Assembly: GCA_027858355.1 (NCBI GenBank)
Contig: JAQICW010000310.1
Coordinates: 1 to 7,082, forward strand
Length of the DNA stretch: 7,082 bases
Source: Desulfobacula sp.
GTDB lineage: Bacteria > Desulfobacterota > Desulfobacteria > Desulfobacterales > Desulfobacteraceae
Reading direction: 5' to 3'
The position numbers and the translations under genes are program-made. Shown here in pieces: positions 1-4,914 of the stretch. Position 1 is the first letter of the stretch. The number at the start of each line of letters is the position of its first letter. Under the pieces are notes generated by a model. That model did no database searches. It saw nothing but the letters and a program-made list of their open reading frames with translations, and was not told the origin of the DNA.

Positions 1-75
1 GGTTCATCTACAAGGCGCATCAAATGTTTAATACTATACGTATTAGGCCTTTGGTGCAACGCAGTAGATGGGGCA
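1..75. repeat. Imperfect long hairpin at the window edge
   Basis: The segment folds on itself. CATCTAC (5-11) is the reverse complement of GTAGATG (64-70), AAGGCGCATCAAA is a partial complement of TTTGGTGCAACGCA, and the tip is TAATAC-tatac-GTATTA. This is the shape of a palindromic intergenic repeat or a miniature mobile element. A short open frame (3-104) also runs through it with no start, so the tail of a gene further left cannot be excluded. No other copy occurs in the window. Confidence 0.35.
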
Positions 76-137
76 AAAAACAAGCAATTTCGTTCAAGTT
101 ATAAAATTTGCGGTCCTTATTAATTATCTTGGTTAAT

Positions 138-160
138 AATCCTTTAAACAGGATTTTTTC
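138..160 (+). terminator. Intrinsic terminator-like stem-loop
   Basis: AATCCT (138-143) and AGGATT (150-155) form a 6-bp stem around a TTAAAC loop, and the T-tract runs through 159. The stem is short and AT-leaning, so termination would be modest. It would serve a gene ending to the left of the window. A weaker stem (ATTCA...TGAAT) followed by a run of seven Ts lies about 45 nt downstream. Confidence 0.45.
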
Positions 161-239
161 TTCCAGGAAAAATCACTCAAGGATAAATTCATTTGCCCTG
201 AATGGTTTTTTTATTAGTTTTTCTTTGCAGCATCTGCCT

Positions 240-296
240 AGGTTAAAGTATATAGGTTAAAGTATATGGGATAAAGTATATTTGATGAAATATAAT
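240..296. repeat. 14-bp tandem repeat array upstream of the transporter
   Basis: There are three near-identical 14-bp units, GGTTAAAGTATATA (241-254), GGTTAAAGTATATG (255-268) and GGATAAAGTATATT (269-282), and a degenerate fourth at 283-296. The array ends about 135 bp before the transporter start codon. Direct repeats of this length can be regulator half-sites, iteron-like sites or slipped-strand repeats, and nothing here decides among them. The fourth unit contains TATAAT (291-296), but no good -35 box lies 16-18 bp upstream of it. Confidence 0.75.
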
Positions 297-308
297 AGGT
301 GTACATAA

Positions 309-339
309 TTGTCAAATCACAAAATTATCAAGATATGAT
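309..339 (+). promoter_or_regulatory. Weak candidate promoter for the transporter
   Basis: TTGTCA (309-314) resembles a -35 box and TATGAT (334-339) a -10 box. The 19-bp spacer is longer than optimal. It lies between the 14-bp repeat array and the transporter, so the array would sit where an activator or repressor could act. This is a pattern match only. Confidence 0.2.
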
Positions 340-432
340 TTTTCTGTACTCCTTTTTTTCCTTGGAACTGTACCTGTTTTTTAGAGTAAAAATTTTGCAT
401 AAAGGATAAAATCTTTAAAATGGAGGAAAACT

Positions 433-1341
433 ATGGCCGAAAAATCCCATGAGCAGTCCATTGCAGCCGGATATCTGTTTGCCCTGGGAGCAACGGCTAT
501 CTGGTCTGGAAATTTTATTTTGGCCAGAGGTTTAAGTGATCATATTCCTCCTGTTACCCTGGCCTTTTTCCGATGGATGACTGCGGTCCTGGTCTTTGCC
601 CCTTTTGCTATCAAGGGCCTGATGCAGGAACGGCATCTTATTCAACAATACCTGGTTTATTTTGGTGTCACCTCTTTCATAGGGATTACCTGTTTTAATA
701 CCTTTATTTATATTGCCGGCCATACCACCACAGCCATGAACCTGTCTCTTATTGCCATTACCTTTCCCATTTTTATTCTGCTTTTTTCCAGAATCCTGTT
801 TAGGGAAACCCTTTCCATTAAAAAAGGCATGGGTATTTTATTGGTGCTCATTGGTGTCCTGTTTCTGATTACCAAAGGGTCTGTTTCTGTCTTGCTGGGT
901 ATTTCCTTTGCAGTGGGAGACCTATGGATGCTGGCAGCTTCCATTTTGTTTGCCGTTTATAGTCTTTTGTTAAAACGAAAACCTTCAGGCATAAGTGTGA
1001 ATACGCTGCAATTTACTTGTTTTGTAATGGGACTTGTATTTTTATTGCCATTTTTTATTTGGGAACAGACCAGTGTCCAGGGCGATTTTTTAAACCAGAC
1101 CACTATTCCCGCTATCCTCTATGTCGGTATCTTTGCCTCTTTATGTGCCTTTGTCCTGTGGAATAAGGCCATTGTCTCCCTTGGGCCATCAAGGGCAGGA
1201 ATGGTTTATTATACTCTTCCGCTGTTCAGTGGATTTTTAAGCTATCTGTTTCTGGGTGAGGTCATTGGTATGATTCATCTTTTCAGCCTGGTATTGATAT
1301 TTTCCGGCATTGTGCTCACCAATCATGGGTCTGGGTCCTAA
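433..1341 (+). CDS. EamA-type drug/metabolite transporter (DMT superfamily)
   Basis: This is an inner-membrane permease of the drug/metabolite transporter superfamily, probably an exporter of a small metabolite or amino-acid-like compound. The substrate cannot be read from the sequence. The 302 residues match the usual 290-310 of the family. About ten hydrophobic segments (near 12-32, 38-60, 70-92, 99-121, 132-148, 158-180, 190-210, 224-244, 253-275, 278-297) fall into two tandem EamA repeats. Family-type features include AIWSGNF in helix 1, PPVTLAFFRW before helix 2, the FRE turn after helix 4 and FLGE (273-276) near the end. A strong GGAGG (422-426) sits 6 nt before the ATG and fixes the start. 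The gene stands alone, with no clear terminator after it. GC content is clearly higher than in the AT-rich region that follows. Family assignment is firm. Confidence 0.95.
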   Translation: MAEKSHEQSIAAGYLFALGATAIWSGNFILARGLSDHIPPVTLAFFRWMTAVLVFAPFAIKGLMQERHLIQQYLVYFGVTSFIGITCFNTFIYIAGHTTTAMNLSLIAITFPIFILLFSRILFRETLSIKKGMGILLVLIGVLFLITKGSVSVLLGISFAVGDLWMLAASILFAVYSLLLKRKPSGISVNTLQFTCFVMGLVFLLPFFIWEQTSVQGDFLNQTTIPAILYVGIFASLCAFVLWNKAIVSLGPSRAGMVYYTLPLFSGFLSYLFLGEVIGMIHLFSLVLIFSGIVLTNHGSGS

Positions 1342-1486
1342 AATTTCTATAAATCCTTTGACAAGGGTAGCTGAATTTTTATTTTCTTTTGAAGCTGGTA
1401 AGAAAAAATATGATGTGATATTTTCCAAATTCTCTGCCATGGGAAAGGTATTCAGGAAAGGATAGGCCCGAAGTCAAGGAGCATAT

Positions 1487-1552
1487 ATGGCAAATTTTCA
1501 ATTATTCAAATTTAAAACACTACAGGGATTGCAAGAAATATCAGAAATTTAA
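1487..1552 (+). other. 21-codon mini-ORF with a strong RBS
   Basis: AAGGAG (1476-1481) lies 5 nt before an ATG that opens MANFQLFKFKTLQGLQEISE plus one Ile, then TAA. The initiation signal is better than those of the two larger genes downstream. It could be a leader peptide, a real small protein, the surviving N-terminus of a decayed gene, or chance. No homologue is recognised. Confidence 0.2.
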
Positions 1553-1710
1553 AATTTTTAATTCAACCTAAAAATAACTCTTTATATTTAAAAATTGATT
1601 GTCTGTGTGATGAATGAAATTTCTTTCAACCACACGATATTGTATCAGGCTTTGACTCGGAAAACTCGGAACTATTGGTAATTATGTTGAATGGGGGGCT
1701 TGATTTAATC

Positions 1711-1876
1711 GACCATGCTGTTTTCCAATATAATTGAATATGTCTTTACAAAAATAATTGATCTTGATACTGAATTGCTGACTAAACGTTGTAAACGTTT
1801 CAGGTCGGATATCATTAAAGTATGAAAGATACTCGGAACCTTTAAAATTTTGAATGCTTGTTGAAAAGAATACATA
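1711..1876 (+). repeat. Duplicated upstream leader, copy 1
   Basis: This block is colinear with 2431-2595 at an offset of 719-720 bp. The best core, 1722-1776 against 2442-2496, matches at 43 of 55 positions without gaps. It includes the shared strings TTGAATAT, TTTACA and TTGATACTGA. Similarity continues with one or two small gaps through CGGATATCATT (1806-1816, against CGAATATTATT at 2525-2535) and a CCTTT...AATTT block, up to an ATGG that is the start codon of the small gene at 1877. The shared TTTACA-N17-TACTGA could hold a promoter, but the -10 half is poor. No good Shine-Dalgarno precedes the start. Confidence 0.65.
1784..1800. promoter_or_regulatory. Perfect palindrome, candidate operator
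   Basis: AAACGTT (1784-1790) and AACGTTT (1794-1800) are exact reverse complements around a GTA centre. The site lies 77-93 nt upstream of the small gene at 1877 and just downstream of the promoter-like part of the leader. It is absent from the second leader copy, so if it is an operator it is specific to this gene. No known regulator motif is recognised. Confidence 0.3.
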
Positions 1877-2128
1877 ATGGACAATAAAAATACAATTTTA
1901 GAAACTATTTCACAAACTCTTATTGAAATAATTGATGATTTAGAAAATATTGATGAATCATCAAAAAATGCTATGAAAGAAATTTCAAAACTTTTCTTAA
2001 AAGAAGTTGGTGCTAAATATTCAGCCCAAGAGCTTGTGGTTGATTTTATGACACCGGAAAAGACCTCACTGCACTTTAAGCAATATTTGAATACACAGGC
2101 AGACATAGCAAAATCTATGGGCCTGTAA
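1877..2128 (+). CDS. Small hypothetical protein, 83 residues
   Basis: The product is not recognised. It is an acidic, soluble-looking protein without cysteine, signal peptide or membrane segment. Residues 5-45 are rich in Ile, Leu, Glu, Asp and Lys and should be helical (ETISQTLIEIIDDLEN, then KNAMKEISKLFLKEV). A more mixed C-terminal half (FMTPEKTSLHFKQYL) could be a second helical unit. The start is the first ATG in frame; only a weak purine run (GAAAAG, 1863-1868) precedes it, so the initiation signal is poor. It is probably real because the amino-acid pattern is protein-like and its ATG coincides with the end of the duplicated leader. An opposite-strand ORF (1705-2106) overlaps it and is judged a shadow. 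It could be a small regulator or antitoxin-sized protein, but nothing in the sequence shows this. Confidence 0.6.
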   Translation: MDNKNTILETISQTLIEIIDDLENIDESSKNAMKEISKLFLKEVGAKYSAQELVVDFMTPEKTSLHFKQYLNTQADIAKSMGL

Positions 2129-2150
2129 GCAATATGCGGATATAGTGTAT

Positions 2151-2240
2151 AACCGCCCGGATGACCAGCAGCTGGAAGCTGCCTGTTCGATCCGGATTGT
2201 TGAGCTGCGCTGCATTGCCTATACAGTCATCCGGGCGGTT
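2151..2240. repeat. 90-bp GC-rich element bounded by perfect 15-bp inverted repeats
   Basis: AACCGCCCGGATGAC (2151-2165) is the exact reverse complement of 2226-2240. Inside, GCAGCT-GGA-AGCTGC (2168-2182) is a second perfect hairpin, and AGCTGC recurs at 2203-2208 as an alternative partner. The element begins 22 nt after the small gene's stop and is far richer in GC than both flanks. The whole would fold as a cruciform in single-stranded DNA or as a multi-stem RNA. Candidates are a miniature inverted-repeat element, a recombination site of integron-attC size, or a structured RNA; none is proven. Confidence 0.6.
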
Positions 2241-2268
2241 GATGCTGGCGCGCAGCGCCAGCATCAAC
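2238..2268. repeat. Perfect 14-bp stem, 3-nt loop hairpin
   Basis: GTTGATGCTGGCGC (2238-2251) and GCGCCAGCATCAAC (2255-2268) are exact reverse complements around GCA. It shares three bases with the right arm of the neighbouring 15-bp inverted repeat, so the two stems can form together almost completely. No T-tract follows (AACACGTTTC), so it is not a standard intrinsic terminator, although so strong a hairpin could block transcription or protect an RNA 3' end. Confidence 0.7.
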
Positions 2269-2430
2269 AACACGTTTCTTCTCCGCTACACTTCAAAGCA
2301 ACCAGTGAGCATGCCGTTAATCAGATTAAACTGGTGTAATATATAGATCACAATTTTCCGAAATCCCCGGATATTGATTTTGAATATTCCTGTTACTCTC
2401 CAATATACCATAAAGGAAGATAGGTTCATT
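2269..2430. other. Right flank of the GC-rich island
   Basis: GC-rich sequence continues to about 2339 and then drops abruptly to AT-rich. Two overlapping frames stay open across the island (2145-2339 and 2161-2346), but they are compositionally odd, lack a ribosome-binding site and look like by-products of the repeat structure. ACCAGT (2301-2306) and ACTGGT (2330-2335) form another inverted pair near the right edge. Nothing is seen from 2340 to the second leader copy at 2431. Confidence 0.4.
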
Positions 2431-2595
2431 TGACTATAACATTTCAAATATAGTTGAATATCTATTTACAGCCACAATATATATTGATACTGAGTTACGT
2501 ATAATGGTTTTAAATTTTTTAGAGCGAATATTATTCAAAAATGAGAAAAATATAGCCTTTTATAATTTCAATTTAATATGTAAAAATTTTTAAAA
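2431..2595 (+). repeat. Duplicated upstream leader, copy 2
   Basis: This is the second copy of the sequence at 1711-1876, here in front of the EEP gene. It keeps TTGAATAT (2454-2461), TTTACA (2465-2470) and TTGATACTGA (2484-2493), but lacks the 17-bp palindrome of copy 1. The ATGG that starts the small gene after copy 1 corresponds to ATGG at 2596, which here opens only a 14-codon frame; the EEP protein starts 13 nt further on in another frame. The swap of coding sequence behind a conserved leader is the notable point. Confidence 0.65.
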
Positions 2596-2608
2596 ATGGC
2601 ATTAATTT

Positions 2609-3409
2609 ATGAAGTTTCTATTTTGGAATATGAAAAATAGGCCATTGGTAAAAGAGGTGGCCGAGCTAATTATTGAATCAAAATGTGATATTTGTACATT
2701 TTCAGAAATAACTGATGAGACCCTTGATCAAGTGACCAAGCTTCTATTTGAGAAATATAACATTGAATACTATAGATATCCTACACCTGGGTGTGAAAGG
2801 GTTAAGCTTATTGTTACTGGTCAAGTTGAAAAAATATCATTACTAAATCAGCACAAGTACTATTCATTAATTAAAATTTGTAGAGACAATCAAAAATTAA
2901 TCATTGGCTTTGTTCATTTTCCATCAAAATTTCATCACCATCCAGATGAATTAAGACGGGCTTCTGAAATACTTCGGAATCAAATATTCATTGAAGAAAA
3001 AAAACATGCTATTAATGATAGTATGGTCATGGGAGATTTCAATGTAGACCCTTTTGAAAAGCCAATGGTCTCTTTTTCAGGAATGGGTGCAACCAATGGA
3101 ATAGCTTGTAGCAGGAGGGAGATGGTAACAAGGTCTGGTGAAAGTAATCGATTGTTCTATAATCCAATGTGGACATTGTATTCATCTTACAAAGATAGAC
3201 CCGGGAGTCACCGCTACAATAGATTAGGTGAAGATGTTGTATCATGGCATTTTTTGGATCAGGTCCTTATTCGGCCAACACTGATTGATAAGTTTAAGTT
3301 TGAAGCACTTATGTTGATTAAAGGAACCAAAAACTATAATTATCTAAATGCCAATCAATCACCAAATTTATCTGATCATTTACCCTTAATGTGTGAAATC
3401 GAATATTAA
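2609..3409 (+). CDS. Endonuclease/exonuclease/phosphatase (EEP, DNase I-like) family protein
   Basis: This 266-residue protein has the DNase I/exonuclease III/sphingomyelinase fold, whose members hydrolyse phosphodiester or phosphomonoester bonds with Mg2+. All signature positions of the family appear in order: N7 in FWNM, E33 in CTFSEI, H103 in GFVHFP, D143 and N145 in MGDFNVD, D217 in HFLDQVL, and the terminal S255-D256-H257 with LPL. The enzyme should therefore be catalytically competent. No signal peptide or extra domain is present, so it is likely a single-domain cytoplasmic enzyme. Substrate (DNA, RNA, nucleotide, lipid or phosphoinositide) cannot be told. No Shine-Dalgarno precedes the ATG, which suggests low or leaderless-type initiation. 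It is 13 nt upstream of, and probably co-transcribed with, the unknown gene at 3423. It is strongly AT-rich and lies in the island with the duplicated leader, which suggests horizontal acquisition. Confidence 0.9.
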   Translation: MKFLFWNMKNRPLVKEVAELIIESKCDICTFSEITDETLDQVTKLLFEKYNIEYYRYPTPGCERVKLIVTGQVEKISLLNQHKYYSLIKICRDNQKLIIGFVHFPSKFHHHPDELRRASEILRNQIFIEEKKHAINDSMVMGDFNVDPFEKPMVSFSGMGATNGIACSRREMVTRSGESNRLFYNPMWTLYSSYKDRPGSHRYNRLGEDVVSWHFLDQVLIRPTLIDKFKFEALMLIKGTKNYNYLNANQSPNLSDHLPLMCEIEY

Positions 3410-3422
3410 TAAGGAAACTATC

Positions 3423-3869
3423 ATGAGTATTTTTAAGAACGGATTTGAAGAGCCAAAAGCCAATTTTCCAGAACAAACAATACTGAATGCAATCAAAGAT
3501 TTCGATAAAATTACGCAAGGTTTAGCAACGTTAGGTATTTACGATTTAAATGATTTCGATAAAATAACAAGCGGTTTGAAAACTACATTTCAATTTGAAC
3601 TTTTATTAACAAGCAAATTTTTAGATGGATATTCTTTCAAAATTTTCTCTTTTGGATATGATGTCTCTTTGTATCCAGTTATTCTAAATATTGAATCCGA
3701 AATTTCTGAAGAGATGGGCAATAACAAACCTTCGTGGATGAAAAGTACTGTAAATGCTGATAATGAAGAATTTTTATTGAAATTAATCAATGAAATTTTT
3801 ACTACCAAAAAATTTAAGCAAACAGTTGGTGGATTAATGAAAATTGCAAGATCGAAGGTTCCCAAATGA
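3423..3869 (+). CDS. Hypothetical protein linked to the EEP gene, 149 residues
   Basis: The family is not recognised. AAGGAA (3411-3416) lies 6 nt before the ATG at 3423, preferred over an in-frame GTG at 3393 that would add ten residues and overlap the EEP gene. The protein is soluble-looking with no signal or membrane segment. Residues 26-33 and 44-51 carry an imperfect repeat (DFDKITQG and DFDKITSG), also visible in the DNA as two GATTTCGATAAAAT blocks 54 bp apart. The middle (FSFGYDVSLYPVILNIESEI) looks like beta strands, and the basic C-terminus (KKFKQTVGGLMKIARSKVPK) could bind nucleic acid or the partner. Its ribosome-binding site is much better than that of the EEP gene, so the partner may be made in excess, as immunity or antitoxin proteins often are. 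That reading is inference. No terminator follows. Confidence 0.8.
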   Translation: MSIFKNGFEEPKANFPEQTILNAIKDFDKITQGLATLGIYDLNDFDKITSGLKTTFQFELLLTSKFLDGYSFKIFSFGYDVSLYPVILNIESEISEEMGNNKPSWMKSTVNADNEEFLLKLINEIFTTKKFKQTVGGLMKIARSKVPK

Positions 3870-3900
3870 ATACAAACCGCCTACTTGGATTGAATTTGTG

Positions 3901-3985
3901 TAGTCGAATATTTAAATGCCGTAGTTATTGATTCTTTTTAGAGTATATCGATTAATACACCTGCCGATGAAATGTATTATTCAAT
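3901..3985 (+). repeat. Possible third, degenerate leader copy
   Basis: TAGTCGAATATTTA (3901-3914) resembles TAGTTGAATATCTA (2451-2464), TATTGATTCT (3926-3935) resembles TATTGATACT (2482-2491), TTTTTAGAG (3935-3943) repeats a string of copy 2 at 2517-2525, and TATTATTCAA recurs shortly after. Several gaps are needed and the background is AT-rich, so chance similarity is possible. No open frame of useful length follows, unlike the other two copies. Confidence 0.25.
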
Positions 3986-4093
3986 TATATAATCGAAAGT
4001 TGTTCAAAAGACTCTTATCCGAAAATTAAACTCTATAATATACAAAAAAACATTTTAACAAAATCACCCATTCATTTTTATAGGATATAGAAC

Positions 4094-4132
4094 TAAACCG
4101 CTACGCGGTGGGGTGGGACAACCTCTGATCCA
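4094..4132. repeat. Short GC-rich hairpin segment
   Basis: ACCGC-TAC-GCGGT (4097-4109) is a perfect 5-bp stem with a 3-nt loop, followed by GGGGTGGGACAACC. The segment stands out against the AT-rich flanks. It resembles a lone palindromic-repeat unit or the end of a lost insertion. No second copy is seen in the window. Confidence 0.35.
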
Positions 4133-4343
4133 TACTTTTGATTTTGTGACTATATTAAAGGTTTCTTCTTTTAGCTGAACTGTGATATTAAGTCATCATG
4201 AGTGCTATTTTTGTCAGCCTTGTTCTTAGCATCGTGAAACAGTGGAACACCTTTATTATCAGGGACTTAAATACAATCCCCATAGCGTATGAGAATGCGT
4301 GGTTTGCCCCCCCCCTTTTTTCTTCAGGTTTAGTCCAATAAAT

Positions 4344-4496
4344 TTAATCTATCATCTCTAAAATATCAGACAATATTTGCTTTTGTTTCTCATGCTCGAA
4401 TGAGTTCTTATAATCACTGTTTTGGCTATAGATGAAAGATAAAATTCTATACATATTCGCTCCACCAATGTATGTATAAAATTTAGTATTGCGTTT
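4344..4496 (-). pseudogene. Probable C-terminal remnant of a decayed gene
   Basis: Reading leftwards, the frame from a TGA just above 4496 to the TAA at 4344-4346 gives a protein-like tail containing KFYTYIGGANMYRILSFI and NSFEHEKQKQILSDILEMID. Upstream of about 4496 the other frames continue in a protein-like way (NFKISQEAILEIITPSLKT), as if one indel near the TAAATTTT run broke a longer gene. Another in-frame stop separates this from an open minus-strand stretch at 4564-4755. No family is recognised and no start with a ribosome-binding site is visible. The judgement rests on residue pattern alone. Confidence 0.25.
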
Positions 4497-4683
4497 TCAG
4501 GCTGGGAGTGATTATCTCCAATATAGCTTCCTGGGAAATTTTAAAATTTGATTTGATTTTTGGCTATATAATGGAATTCTGAATCTGGGAAGAAAAATAA
4601 TATAGATACAACATATTGTGCCCGGAAGAATTTTCAAAAGCCCGGACTAATGGAAGAAGCGCTCGGTAAATTATCGAATTTGA

Positions 4684-4716
4684 CTCGTGAGTTTTTATAC
4701 CATAAATGCTCACGAG
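4684..4716. repeat. Inverted repeat CTCGTGAG/CTCACGAG
   Basis: Perfect 8-bp arms (4684-4691 and 4709-4716) surround a 17-nt loop whose TTTA and TAAA can extend the stem after a mismatch. It is followed at once by a second palindrome, GGAATT-G-AATTCC (4716-4728). No T-run follows directly, so this is not a textbook terminator. A short plus-strand frame also passes through it, so it may be part of decayed coding DNA. Confidence 0.45.
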
Positions 4717-4723
4717 GAATTGA

Positions 4724-4768
4724 ATTCCAATCTGACTGGTGATTTTTTTTTGCATTGGAATGTTTTTT
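4724..4768 (+). terminator. Terminator-like stem with T-run ahead of the kinase gene
   Basis: ATTCCAAT (4724-4731) pairs perfectly with ATTGGAAT (4754-4761), followed by G and six Ts (4763-4768). The 22-nt loop itself contains a run of nine Ts. The long loop and AT-rich stem make it weaker than a classic intrinsic terminator. Its position would insulate the kinase from upstream transcription. Confidence 0.3.
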
Positions 4769-4825
4769 GCTGTACCCTTTTTTTATGAACTTGCCTAAAA
4801 TATTAAATTTTTATTTGAGGTCTTC

Positions 4826-4897
4826 ATGAGTAGCGTTTCGCCTGGATATTTCCCTATTTATCATACTCTTTTTTCAGTTCACCTTAAAGGTGCCTAA
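4826..4897 (+). other. 23-codon upstream ORF ending at the kinase start
   Basis: GAGG (4817-4820) lies 5 nt before an ATG that encodes MSSVSPGYFPIYHTLFSVHL followed by Lys-Gly-Ala. Its TAA (4895-4897) falls 2 nt before the first in-frame ATG of the kinase (4900) and 17 nt before the preferred start (4915). The arrangement fits translational coupling or a leader peptide. It could equally be chance; no homologue is known. Confidence 0.3.
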
Positions 4898-4914
4898 AAA
4901 TGAGGAGCGCAAAG

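Larger units (their letters stand above)
1342..1876. other. AT-rich gene-free stretch after the transporter
   Basis: No convincing gene is seen in these 535 bases. They hold a 21-codon mini-ORF with a good ribosome-binding site (1487-1552), the first copy of the duplicated leader (from about 1711) and a perfect palindrome (1784-1800). The composition drops to strongly AT-rich just after the transporter stop, marking the left edge of the accessory region. Confidence 0.6.
3870..4899. other. About 1 kb without convincing full-length genes
   Basis: The stretch is strongly AT-rich. It holds a possible third degenerate leader copy (3901-3985), a small GC-rich hairpin segment (4094-4132), a C9T6 homopolymer (4307-4321), a minus-strand decayed coding trace (4344-4496), a cluster of inverted repeats with T-runs (4684-4768) and a 23-codon upstream ORF (4826-4897). 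A 21-codon frame starts at 3866 in ATGA overlap with the previous stop and ends at 3931. It may be the stump of a coupled third gene, but this is weak. Confidence 0.5.

Noticed and set aside
1705..2106. 133-residue minus-strand ORF covering the small gene and leader copy 1
   Set aside because: It is antisense to a more protein-like plus-strand frame, is rich in Ser/Ile/Phe as expected for the reverse of Asp/Glu/Asn/Lys codons, and lies partly within the duplicated non-coding leader.
2151..2240. A bona fide integron attC site
   Set aside because: Size and position after a small ORF fit, but the ends read GTATAAC and GTTGATG rather than RYYYAAC and GTTRRRY. The 15-bp arms are perfect without the usual bulge, no integrase is present, and no similar site follows the next genes. 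It is kept only as one possibility.
2145..2346. Two overlapping plus-strand ORFs (64 and 61 residues) across the GC-rich island
   Set aside because: They owe their openness to the GC-rich palindromes, have no ribosome-binding site, and compete with each other in different frames. The inverted-repeat structure is the better explanation.
3393..3422. Upstream GTG start for the EEP partner protein
   Set aside because: It would overlap the EEP stop and has no Shine-Dalgarno, whereas ATG 3423 has AAGGAA 6 nt upstream.
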